Positions 1-9,400 of a stretch of 64,000 nt of DNA are shown here, in pieces. Positions within the stretch are counted from its first letter, which is position 1. Each line of letters begins with the position of its first letter. Source of the DNA: Alphaproteobacteria bacterium (GTDB lineage Bacteria; Pseudomonadota; Alphaproteobacteria; Rickettsiales; JADKJE01). The stretch lies in contig JADKJE010000001.1 in the NCBI GenBank assembly GCA_016722515.1, forward strand, positions 62,001 through 126,000, in the 5' to 3' direction. Position numbers and translations under genes: made by a program. Below the pieces are notes generated by a model, which did no database searches, was not told the origin of the DNA, and saw only the letters and a list, made by a program, of their open reading frames with translations.

Positions 1-2
1 AC

Positions 3-83
3 AACAATTACTATAGTCAAAAACGTATAAGTAAGGACTTGTTTGAACAATACTATCGATTACACCCAATCATCGGGTCATAA
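3..83 (+). CDS. possible 3' end of a truncated CDS
   Basis: An open frame enters from the left edge and stops at TAA 81-83, giving 26 residues ending LHPIIGS. The composition (Tyr, Gln, Lys, Arg) is compatible with a real C-terminus, but the piece is too short to assign. It converges on the portal gene, with about 43 bp between the two stop codons. It could equally be chance. Confidence 0.25.
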   Translation, partial: NNYYSQKRISKDLFEQYYRLHPIIGS

Positions 84-126
84 CACACTTTATGGTGATA
101 TGGGTGACGATAGCGTTATACGTGTT

Positions 127-1323
127 TTAATTACCACTTTTTATCCCCAGGCCCACCATTTCCCGTTTTTCATTTTGCGTTAAGAAATCTGCCTTCTCTA
201 AGCGTGACCAGATAGAATCGCGCCGGGGAGCAAGGGCGCTAATACTGTCGCTATCATAACCTAACAATAAATCTTTTTCGAAGTACCTCACCAGCCAACG
301 GTTCAAGTGGCCTGTTAATTGATCAATCATCGGCAAAATAGTTTGTTCCCATAATGCCAGCCGTGCCTCAGCCAAATTACTATACGTGTTATCACCTGGA
401 ATGCCTAATAATTGCGGCGGAACGCCAAAAGCCAAGGCAATTTCGCGGGCAGAGCTATGCTTGCTTTCAAGGAAATCCATATCTTTAGGATTATATCCCA
501 TCTCGTGCCACTCTAGCCCTCCTTCTAATATCAATGGTTTTCCGGCTTTGGCAGAGCCACTATATTCCTGCTCAAATTGATTTTTAAGGCGATAAAACTG
601 GTCATCTGTTAAATAGCCACCAGATCCGTCATCCATTGGTTTCACCACTAATGCTCCAGAAGGCCTGGCACCATTTTGCAATAATGATTGGTTCCATTCG
701 CTGGACTGATTATGCTGGTCAATACTGTAGGCTGCCGATTCTATCGGTGACAATCCATACCAATCATTAAGCGGATGGAAATACCGCCAATGAAGGCACG
801 TTGAAAGACCTGTTTTTAAATCGATCATCATATCCTGCACATTCTGGCCACACCGATAGCGGTAACCAGCCGGCAATCCTCCCGTTTGAATTAATATCTC
901 AACACGATCTGGCCTTAATGCATAAAGTTCAATGGGCATTTTTTGTTTTGAAACAGCCATATATTGAAAACTATTACCACTGATTAAGCGATAACTATAA
1001 ACTTGCTCTAAATACTCACTGCCAGAAAGATAAGGATTGGGATGGGCTAACAATGTCAGGAGTGGATGTGCTTTGATGTGTATTTTTTGATTCTCCTGGC
1101 ATCGATACAGTTTCCACGGAACGGATGATGCACACGAGGCTATCATGTGAATGGCACGATGAGCGACCACGTTACGTATATATCCTTCTTGAGAAAATTG
1201 CTGATACGAACGCTCACTCCATTTCGCTGGCAACATGTCCTGCATCCACGTGGTTGGTGCTATCCGTTTAACCAGCGTTGATTTGTAAAGAGTTGATTTT
1301 GGTTTAAAGAATTTAGCCAGCAT
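127..1323 (-). CDS. HK97-family phage/GTA portal protein
   Basis: This is a portal protein of the HK97 type, the dodecameric ring through which DNA enters and leaves a capsid. The family is indicated by the central part (an SPIESAAYSI-like segment) and by the segment around residues 290-345, with REIALAFGVPPQLLG followed by a NLAEAR helix and a WEQTILPMIDQL helix. I start it at the ATG at 1323 because GGAG lies just upstream (1328-1331). This gives 398 residues, about the size of the Rhodobacter capsulatus GTA portal. A TTG four codons earlier is possible. No terminase, protease or capsid gene is adjacent: ftsK lies upstream on the other strand, and the 126 bp downstream carry no minus-strand gene. 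It is therefore a solitary gene, either a prophage relic or a dispersed GTA homologue as seen in some Rickettsiales. Confidence 0.85.
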   Translation of the reverse strand: MLAKFFKPKSTLYKSTLVKRIAPTTWMQDMLPAKWSERSYQQFSQEGYIRNVVAHRAIHMIASCASSVPWKLYRCQENQKIHIKAHPLLTLLAHPNPYLSGSEYLEQVYSYRLISGNSFQYMAVSKQKMPIELYALRPDRVEILIQTGGLPAGYRYRCGQNVQDMMIDLKTGLSTCLHWRYFHPLNDWYGLSPIESAAYSIDQHNQSSEWNQSLLQNGARPSGALVVKPMDDGSGGYLTDDQFYRLKNQFEQEYSGSAKAGKPLILEGGLEWHEMGYNPKDMDFLESKHSSAREIALAFGVPPQLLGIPGDNTYSNLAEARLALWEQTILPMIDQLTGHLNRWLVRYFEKDLLLGYDSDSISALAPRRDSIWSRLEKADFLTQNEKREMVGLGIKSGN

Positions 1324-1478
1324 AATTCTCCGCAAACAATTGTCCCAGTCTACCTATTACGCTAACAAAATGATTTTTCCTTCTGCAAGTGCATTTTTAA
1401 GGTAATATTGAAAAATAATTCTATGGTAGCGACACTAATTCCTATAAACTGTCAACAGACACTGTCAAGACTTCCTAT

Positions 1479-3827
1479 ATGCTTATTATTGCGAAATATG
1501 TTAAAAAAATTCTTGGATCACATCTCACATACCGTGGGTGTGGCGCATTGCTTTCTGTTATCGGGATGGCCTTGATTATAGCTATCATTAGTTTTAATCC
1601 TCATGATCCCTCGTTTAACAGAGCTGCCCACGATCACCCCAGTAACTGGCTAGGTTATCCGGGTGCTTTCATTGCCGACCCTGCCCTGCAATTCTTAGGA
1701 TTTGCATCGATTTTAATGTCGCTTGCGATTATTCCTATAGGCTTTCACATGGTTATAAAAAAACCAAAACTTTTCGCAAGCCTTCGCTTACCACTGTTAC
1801 TCCTCATTGCCGGACCACTTCTTGCTGCATCACTGCATCCACTTCCGTCTCCTGAATCATGGGACCTTATCGGATTAGGAGGCGTTATTGGTTTTATGAT
1901 TTATAAACCGCTCACTTATTATATCCCAGGCTCGGTTTTGGTACCCGCATTGATGATCCCTGGAATCGTTCTATTATTCGTAGCGTCTTCACTTAAAATG
2001 TCTTCCATTAAATGGGCTATTTATCATATTGCATCGTGCCTGGGCTTTTTACGTTGGTGCGTCAAAAAAATTAAATCACCAAAGCAATCTTCTGATGCCG
2101 ATCCCCTGTCCAACGAAAACGAAGCTCAAGAGTATAAAGACGAAAATCAGCACGTGTTAACCCCTCCCATACAAGCTCGAAATCATCAAACTACCATTGA
2201 AAACTCTGATGAATTTTCAGCAAAGGATACTGACGAATCCGGTGCGTCATCTCATGCCTCCATGCTTAATAAATTCCGTGATAAATCAAAACCAAGAGAA
2301 ACCCCCTTTCCCTCACAGGAGGAATTTAATTTCTCAGAAAACAGTTATGTATTACCTGCCCTTTCACTTCTAGCGCCAGTTCCTAAGAAAAAGAAAAAAT
2401 TAAACAACGATAATGCGCTCGAGCAAAATGCTAAAATGCTCGAAAATGTTCTAGAAGATTTTGGTGTCAGCGGTAAAATTACCAAAGTCCGTCCAGGACC
2501 TGTGGTGACGCTTTATGAATTAGAACCATCGGCTGGAACCAAATCCTCCCGTGTCATTGGACTAGCTGACGATATTGCCCGCTCCATGAGTGCCGTTTCT
2601 ACACGTATTGCCGTTATTCCTGGACGCAATGCTATTGGTATAGAATTACCCAACCAGCTAAGAGAAACGGTTTATCTCACCGAAATTTTTGAATCCACCG
2701 CCTATAACACCAGTGCTGTTTCATTGCCACTTGCCCTGGGTAAAGATATCAGTGGTGAAGCCGTAGTAGCTGACCTTGCTAAAATGCCACATCTATTGGT
2801 AGCCGGAACCACCGGTTCCGGTAAGTCAGTCGCGGTCAATGGCATGATCCTATCTTTGTTATTCTATCATACCCCCGATCAATGTAAGTTTATTATGATC
2901 GATCCCAAAATGCTCGAACTGTCCATTTATGATGGCATTCCACATTTATTGGCACCCGTAGTTACAGAACCAGGCAAAGCGGTTATCGCACTTAAATGGG
3001 CGGTACGTGAGATGGAAAACCGCTATCGTTTAATGTCAAATCTTGGAGTACGTAACGTTCATGGTTATAACGAGCGGATCAAAGATGCCATTCAAAAGGG
3101 TGAGGTTCTGGAACGTACCGTTCAAACAGGGTTTGATCCAGAAACCGGCAAGCCAATTATTGAACGCGTCCCACTCAACATGAATACCCTTCCCTACATT
3201 GTGGTCGTGGTCGATGAAATGGCCGACCTTATGCTGGTTGCAGGCAAGGACATTGAAGCATCAATCCAACGTCTGGCGCAAATGGCCCGCGCTGCTGGCA
3301 TCCATTTAATTATGGCAACCCAACGTCCATCCGTAGACGTTATCACTGGCGTTATCAAAGCAAACTTCCCTACCCGTATCAGTTTCCAGGTCACCTCACG
3401 TATCGATAGCCGTACTATTTTGGGGGAGCAAGGTGCAGAGCAACTATTAGGTATGGGTGACATGCTTTATATGTCTGGTGGTGGCCAAATCCGCCGCGTC
3501 CATGGTCCCTTCGTTAAAGATCAGGAAGTTGAACAAGTGGTTAAGTTCTTAAAAGAACAAGGTGAACCTAAATACATGGAAGATGTCACCGCCGAAGACG
3601 ACGAAAGCACAGGTGCAGGAAGTCATGGCGGAGAAGCAAGTGGCGATGGATTGTACGATCAGGCGGTAGCGATTGTTATCCGCGACAAAAAAGCATCCAC
3701 CAGTTATATTCAACGTCAGCTAAAAATTGGCTATAACCGAGCAGCTGACCTTATTGACCGCATGGAAAAGGAAGGCGTAATTAGTGCAGCCAATCATGTA
3801 GGCAAGCGTGAAGTCATTGGCAGCTAA
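1479..3827 (+). CDS. ftsK: DNA translocase FtsK
   Basis: Septum-anchored ATP-driven DNA pump that clears chromosome termini at division and activates XerCD. The 782-residue protein has four hydrophobic segments in the first ~175 residues. A charged, Ser/Pro-rich linker (~residues 195-310) follows, then the motor: alpha domain from ~320, Walker A GTTGSGKS at 443-450, and Walker B VVVVDEMADLM near 574-584. The C-terminal winged-helix gamma domain (~723-780, IQRQLKIGYNRAADLIDRME) reads the polarity sequences. The FVKDQEVEQVVKFLKEQG segment resembles alphaproteobacterial FtsK. The linker is short compared with enterobacterial FtsK, as is usual in alphaproteobacteria. The start codon is ATG with no clear Shine-Dalgarno. 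It is divergent from the portal gene and appears monocistronic. Confidence 0.97.
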   Translation: MLIIAKYVKKILGSHLTYRGCGALLSVIGMALIIAIISFNPHDPSFNRAAHDHPSNWLGYPGAFIADPALQFLGFASILMSLAIIPIGFHMVIKKPKLFASLRLPLLLLIAGPLLAASLHPLPSPESWDLIGLGGVIGFMIYKPLTYYIPGSVLVPALMIPGIVLLFVASSLKMSSIKWAIYHIASCLGFLRWCVKKIKSPKQSSDADPLSNENEAQEYKDENQHVLTPPIQARNHQTTIENSDEFSAKDTDESGASSHASMLNKFRDKSKPRETPFPSQEEFNFSENSYVLPALSLLAPVPKKKKKLNNDNALEQNAKMLENVLEDFGVSGKITKVRPGPVVTLYELEPSAGTKSSRVIGLADDIARSMSAVSTRIAVIPGRNAIGIELPNQLRETVYLTEIFESTAYNTSAVSLPLALGKDISGEAVVADLAKMPHLLVAGTTGSGKSVAVNGMILSLLFYHTPDQCKFIMIDPKMLELSIYDGIPHLLAPVVTEPGKAVIALKWAVREMENRYRLMSNLGVRNVHGYNERIKDAIQKGEVLERTVQTGFDPETGKPIIERVPLNMNTLPYIVVVVDEMADLMLVAGKDIEASIQRLAQMARAAGIHLIMATQRPSVDVITGVIKANFPTRISFQVTSRIDSRTILGEQGAEQLLGMGDMLYMSGGGQIRRVHGPFVKDQEVEQVVKFLKEQGEPKYMEDVTAEDDESTGAGSHGGEASGDGLYDQAVAIVIRDKKASTSYIQRQLKIGYNRAADLIDRMEKEGVISAANHVGKREVIGS

Positions 3828-4300
3828 ATAAGTACCCTCAATTTTGGATAGAAAATGTGATAATGCATTGACTTAACACGTCTCCGCTAGCAACATTCAG
3901 CGCAGTGAATAATCCTATAAATAGCTTATATTCGGTATTTTTGACTCTGGTAATAGTTCGAACTGCTCTTGTTAGGATATCCCTCTCGCGTTTCAAGAGC
4001 GAGGATTCTGCTCGTCAACGTTGGACCATAATACCAACGCTTGAAGCGCAATTTCTAAGTCAATGAAATGGCGCGCGTACGCTGAGCTTTCATTGAAAAT
4101 AGAACGTCACCCCCTCACGGAGGGCCTCACCCAAGCAGTGTTTGGCATCATTCATAAAAGTTTTTTTAACATGAAACTCATCACCGGCTATCCTAAAATC
4201 GCTGATTCCAGGCGAGCGCTTATCCCATCTCAGAAATAAGGATTTTCCTCTTTTAACTTATTCAAGAGAATGAATTAAACTTCCTTTCAAGAATCGAAAC
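3828..4300. other. intergenic region with several inverted repeats
   Basis: This 470-bp gap between ftsK and tpsB has no convincing ORF. It contains at least three short perfect stems: 4019-4024 with 4034-4039 (CGTTGG/CCAACG), 4060-4068 with 4088-4096 (TCAATGAAA/TTTCATTGA), and 4112-4116 with 4120-4124 (CCCTC/GAGGG). The clustering could reflect a structured noncoding RNA, a long leader or old mobile-element debris. I cannot match it to a known RNA family by eye. Confidence 0.35.
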
Positions 4301-4328
4301 TTGACAGTCAGCACTTTTCTATTAATGT
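4301..4328 (+). promoter_or_regulatory. putative sigma-70 promoter for tpsB
   Basis: A perfect -35 hexamer TTGACA (4301-4306) is followed after 16 bp by TAATGT (4323-4328). Transcription would begin near 4335, leaving a leader of roughly 95 nt before the preferred tpsB start. Confidence 0.5.
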
Positions 4329-4429
4329 ATCATCCTCTGTGGGTGCAGTGAGGGTTGCGTGATATCTGTAAAAAACAATGACCTCCCCTGCAAAATATAA
4401 CAAAAAAAACATTGGCGGTATTCGTTATT

Positions 4430-6112
4430 ATGCTTAGTTTTATTTCAAGAACATGTCTTGCAACGACGAGTTTAGTATTATTGGGCTTTCCAGCTTTTGC
4501 CGCCATCCCTACTAGCGTTGAACCCGATAGGCTTCCGCAACAATATAAACAAATTGAAGAGCTTAAATCAACCAAAGCTCCCTTATTGGTTGTTCCAGCT
4601 CCTGAAGAAGTGGTTGCAGCAGCCGATACCGTCAAAATTTTCAAACTTCAACGTGTTAATTATAAAGGACTAACGGTCTACTCAAGCGATACGCTAAAGC
4701 CATTATCAGAGGACTTCGTCAATCAGCAAGTCTCAATGGCTGATTTACAGACGATTGCAGCCAGACTTACGCTGCGTTTACATAATGATGGTTACGTTTT
4801 TTCCAGAGCGGTCATGGAGCCTCAGGAAATTGAAAACGGCACTGTGACATATACTATTATAGAAGGCTATATCAGCGATGTCATCATTGAAGGTGACGAG
4901 GCACAACGAAAGTTGGTAAACCAGTACGTCAACAAAATTAAAAAAATGAACCCATTACGCATTTCGACGCTAGAGCGCTACCTGCTATTGGTTGATGATT
5001 TACCCGGTGTCACAGCCCGCACGGTACTTAGACCCTCTAAACAAGCGCAAAATGCTGCAGAGTTGATTTTAACTCTTTCAAATAAAAAAGCTGAAGGCGA
5101 TATTGAAGTCAATAATTACGGAAGCAAGTATCTAGGACCTATTCAGCTGGAGGCGGTAGCCGCACTTAATTCGCCTCTAGGAATCTATGATCGCCATGTC
5201 TTGCGTGGTATCACCAGTAGTGATTTTGATGAGCTCGGATATCTGGAATATTCCAATGAAGAACAATTAGGCAGTGAAGGTACTCGCCTGCTTCTAAGAG
5301 GAGCGCTGTCAAAAGCACATTCAGGCGGCACTCTAGAGCCTCTTGACATCAAAGGCGAAAGCACCTTATTAGAGGCCAGCTTGTTGCATCCGTTAATTCG
5401 CTCACGTCAACAAAACCTTAATCTTTATCTGACTCAGCAAGTGCTAGATTCTTCCGTTGATCTATTGGGATCAGAAATCGCCGAGGATCGCGTGCGTCAT
5501 ATATCCGGAAAGGCCGCCTATGATTTCACGGATCGTTTTAGTGGGGTCAATTTGCTAGAAGGCGAATTGGTTCAAGGCCTAGATATATTGAACGCTACCA
5601 ATGATGGTCTTGGGCGATCACGGGCGAATGGAAATCATGTCTTTACGCGTGGAAATTTTAGGGCAACCCGCTTACAAGCATTAACAGGTTCTTGGTCTGC
5701 TTATTTTGCAGCCTCAGGTCAATACTCACCTGATCCATTATTAGCTTCTGAAGAATTTGCCATTGGCGGCCGCACTTTTGGCCGCGGATATGATTCAGGT
5801 GAAATTGCCGGAGACAGTGGAATAGATATGTCTTTAGAATTAAGATTCAGCCAACAACTCAATAATCCTTATTTAAGTTCTTATCAATTATACAGCTTTT
5901 ATGACATAGGCACTGTGTGGAATAAAGATGCCGTCGTCGGAGAAAGTTCTCGTAATAGCTTGGCATCTGTGGGAATAGGAACACGGGTAAACCTTGCCTA
6001 TAATATGTCAGGTGTCCTTGAATGCGCTGTTCCCCTTACAAAGGATATCACTTCATTTGGCAACGCTGGTGATAATCCTAGGGGCCTTTTTAGCCTGACA
6101 AAACGGTTTTAA
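4430..6112 (+). CDS. two-partner secretion outer-membrane transporter (TpsB, ShlB/FhaC family)
   Basis: Outer-membrane beta-barrel of the Omp85 superfamily that would export the TpsA exoprotein encoded next. I start it at ATG 4430. This gives a clean signal peptide (MLSFISRTCL through a hydrophobic core to PAFAA) and places GGCGG about 11 nt upstream; a TTG at 4412 would add six residues. After the signal peptide come a proline/lysine-rich stretch, POTRA-type domains (~residues 65-210, with a VNYKGLTVYS segment) and a 16-strand barrel. The substrate-pore signature GGRTFGRGYDSGE lies near 445-457, and the chain ends in Phe as expected for BAM-inserted barrels. The following tpsA gene is on the same strand after a 296-bp gap with its own promoter, so the pair may be transcribed separately. 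Confidence 0.92.
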   Translation: MLSFISRTCLATTSLVLLGFPAFAAIPTSVEPDRLPQQYKQIEELKSTKAPLLVVPAPEEVVAAADTVKIFKLQRVNYKGLTVYSSDTLKPLSEDFVNQQVSMADLQTIAARLTLRLHNDGYVFSRAVMEPQEIENGTVTYTIIEGYISDVIIEGDEAQRKLVNQYVNKIKKMNPLRISTLERYLLLVDDLPGVTARTVLRPSKQAQNAAELILTLSNKKAEGDIEVNNYGSKYLGPIQLEAVAALNSPLGIYDRHVLRGITSSDFDELGYLEYSNEEQLGSEGTRLLLRGALSKAHSGGTLEPLDIKGESTLLEASLLHPLIRSRQQNLNLYLTQQVLDSSVDLLGSEIAEDRVRHISGKAAYDFTDRFSGVNLLEGELVQGLDILNATNDGLGRSRANGNHVFTRGNFRATRLQALTGSWSAYFAASGQYSPDPLLASEEFAIGGRTFGRGYDSGEIAGDSGIDMSLELRFSQQLNNPYLSSYQLYSFYDIGTVWNKDAVVGESSRNSLASVGIGTRVNLAYNMSGVLECAVPLTKDITSFGNAGDNPRGLFSLTKRF

Positions 6113-6163
6113 GCCTCCCCTCTCTCGACAAATTTGAATTATTTTTTACTTAAAAAACGCTAT

Positions 6164-6189
6164 TACCTAAAATCAAACCATTTTAGGTA
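6164..6189 (+). terminator. hairpin downstream of tpsB
   Basis: A perfect 10-bp stem (6164-6173 TACCTAAAAT, 6180-6189 ATTTTAGGTA) with a 6-nt loop lies 52 bp after the tpsB stop. It is AT-rich and lacks a strong U-tract, so it may be a weak terminator or an RNA-stability element. Confidence 0.4.
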
Positions 6190-6199
6190 GCTCTCATCA

Positions 6200-6299
6200 T
6201 TTAACCTAAACAGAGCAGCTACATCATAGCAAATAAGTCAGACATGCACATTTGGTGCTGCTGGCTCTCGCAATCATTTTAGCTGCTCTTTAGGTTAAA
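6200..6299. repeat. long imperfect inverted repeat between tpsB and tpsA
   Basis: Arms 6200-6220 and 6281-6299 are reverse complements apart from a 2-nt CA bulge, separated by 60 nt. The ACCTAAA motif of the arm also occurs in the hairpin at 6164-6189. The structure lies upstream of the tpsA -10 element and could be an attenuator, a protein-binding dyad or a small mobile-element relic. Confidence 0.5.
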
Positions 6300-6344
6300 A
6301 CAACTCACATTATTAAAATACCCCTAACTATTACGAATAAAATA

Positions 6345-6353
6345 TGTTATAAT
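6345..6353 (+). promoter_or_regulatory. extended -10 promoter of tpsA
   Basis: TGTTATAAT (TG at 6345-6346, TATAAT at 6348-6353) is a consensus extended -10 element. No good -35 is visible, which is tolerable with TGn. It predicts a start near 6360 and a ~50-nt leader ahead of the TTGGAG ribosome-binding site. Confidence 0.6.
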
Positions 6354-6408
6354 ACCCGGACTTCCTCTTTAAAAATTAGGTATTGGTCAGATAAATTGTT
6401 GGAGTTTT

Positions 6409-9400
6409 ATGAAAAGCACAATAAACACAGTTAAAAACTGGAGTATACGAAAAAAAAGCAGATTTGTTTATAATGTTTGTGTTACTGCCTTATCAAATTT
6501 TACCTTCTTAATTGGAAGTCTAGTCAATATGGGTTTAAGCACGGAGGCGTATGCTGGGCCTAGTGGTGGCTCAGTCGTTGCCGGCGAGTCGGTGATCTCT
6601 TATTCAGGCAACCAAACAACCATCCATCAAACCAGTGATAAAACCATTATTAATTGGGATAATTTTGATATTGGTGCAGATGAGATAACTACTTTTATTC
6701 AGCCCTCTAGCAGTGCAATTGCCGTCAACAGAATCCTTACTAGCGGAACTTTTACGACCATTGAGGGGCTTCTTCAAGCGAATGGTCATATCATGATCAT
6801 TAACCCAAACGGGATTTTAATTGGCAATACAGGAAAAGTGGATGTTGCTGGTTTCCTCGCCACCACCACAAACATGACAGATAGTGACTTTATGAATAGT
6901 CATGGTTCTTATCATTTTAGCCAACCATCTTCCAACGCCAATGCATTTGTTGAAAACCGAGGAACCATAACCGTTGCCGAAGCCGGAATTGCTGCTTTGG
7001 TTGCGCCAAATGTTAGGAACCATGGAGTCATTCAGGGAAAATACAGTAATATTAAACTAGCAGCGGGTGATGCTTTCACCGTTGATTTATATGGCGATGG
7101 GCTCATTAATTTTGAAGTCGGCAACTCACCTGATAATAAATATGAAGTCAACAACACAGGGACGATTAAAGCTCCCGGTGGAACCGTTATTTTGCAGGCA
7201 GCAGCAGCCAGCCGTGTAGTGGACAGTGTTATCAATACATCAGGTACTATTTCAGCGACTTCGTTGCAATCACGTAATGGAAAAATCATACTGACTGCTG
7301 ACAAGGGAACCGTTAAAGTTTCTGGAAAGCTCAATGTTTCCGGCAACACAAGTGCTGGCACCATCAACATTGGCGGTGATCAACAAGGTCAAGGTGACAT
7401 GCCCAAATCGGCACATGTCACTATTTCTAAAGATGCCGTTTTGACTGCTAGCGCAGCAGATCATGGTCATGGCGGCACAGTAACGCTTTGGGCCGATCGT
7501 CGCCTCTCTTTTTCAGGTAATATCCATGCCAATGGAGGAGCAGCAGGTGGTGATGGCGGATTCGTGGAAACCTCAAGCTCTGGGGAATTATCCATTTCCG
7601 ATGCTACAGTGGATACCATGGCTGCACGCGGGAATGCAGGAACCTGGCTTTTAGATCCCAACAATATTAATATTGTTGCCAGTGGAACCTCTTACGATCC
7701 ATTGCTTCACCATAACACATCAACATCTGGTACGTCTAATATTGATGTGAATTCAATCAATAATGCAGCCTCCAATGTCGTATTGGCTGCTTCGAATGAT
7801 ATTGATATTACGACCAACATTAAAATGACGCATCTTGGCGTTGGCCTTAGCGCAACCGCAGGCCATGATATTTTAGTTACGAATCAGTCAGTTGAAACAA
7901 ATGACGGTGATTTAAATTTAAATGCAGGCAATAATCTTACCATAAATAATAGCGATATTAACACGAAAGGCGGAGACATCTCATTTCAAGCGGGCAAAGA
8001 TTTTAGTATCAATAATAGTGATATTGTGACCCACGGGGGTGATGTTTCAGTTGTCGCCGACAGAAAAGCCATATTCAATAGCACCAATATAACAACAACA
8101 GGCGGCCACACTCCTGGACACATCGACGTAACAGGAAATGATTCTGACAAATTTTTAACTCATGTTAACAACAGTTTCACAGAGGGTGAGAATGGTGGTG
8201 ATATTACCGTAGCCACTGGAGAAGGTAAGCAACAGGAAGTAAGCGGAAACTCAAATTGTTTTGAAGCAGGAGGTCTTGGCGCTTGCGGTAGTATATCTAC
8301 CCCTCAAGATACGAACGCTGACAACGGTGGCGACCACTCAGGCGATAACGGTGGCGATCATTCCGGTCACAACGGCGACGATCACTCAAGCGATCATGGC
8401 GACGACCATTCCGACAATAATGGTGGCGATCATTCCGGTCACAACGGTGACGATCACTCAAGCGACCATGGCGACGACCATTCCGACAATAATGGTGGCG
8501 ATCATTCCGGTCACAACGGTGACGATCACTCAAGCGATCATGGCGACGACCATTCCGACAATAATGGTGGCGATCATTCCGGTCACAACGGTGACGATCA
8601 CTCAAGCGACCTTGGCGACGACCATTCCGACAATAATGGTGGCGATCATTCCGGTCACAACGGTGACGATCACTCAGGCGATCATGGCGACGACCATTCC
8701 GACAATAATGGTGGCGATCATTCCGGTCACAACGGTGACGATCACTCAGGCGATCATGGCGACGACCATTCCGACAATAATGGTGGCGATCATTCCGGTC
8801 ACAACGGTGACGATCACTCAAGCGATCATGGCGATGACCATTCCGACAATAATGGTGGCGATCATTCCGGTCACAACGGTGACGATCACTCAAGCGATCA
8901 TGGCGATGACCATTCCGACAATAATGGTGGCGATCATTCCGGTCACAACGGTGACGTTCACTCAGGAGATAACGGCGGCGATCACTCAGGCGACAATGGT
9001 GATGACCACTCAGGCGACAATGACGGCGACCACTCAGGCGACAATGACGGCGACCATTCAGGAGACAATGACGGCGATCACTCAGGCGACAATGACGGTG
9101 ACCATTCCGGAGATAATGACGGCGATCACTCAGGCGACAATGACGGCGACCATTCCGGAGATAATGACGGCGATCATTCCGGAGACAATGGTGATGACCA
9201 TTCCGGCGATAATGGCGGCGACTACTCAGGCGACAATGACGGCGACCATTCCGGCGATAATGGCGGCGACCATTCCGGAGATAATGACGGCGATCACTCA
9301 GGAGATAACGGCGGCGATCACTCAGGCGACAATGACGGTGACCATTCCGGAGACAATGACGGCGATCACTCAGGCGACAATGACGGTGACCATTCCGGAG

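Noticed and set aside
127..3827. A complete gene transfer agent or prophage cluster
   Set aside because: Only the portal gene is present; the neighbouring genes are ftsK and a short partial ORF.
4170..4240. 22-codon ORF MKLITGYPKI… upstream of tpsB
   Set aside because: No ribosome-binding site, very short, and no supporting context.
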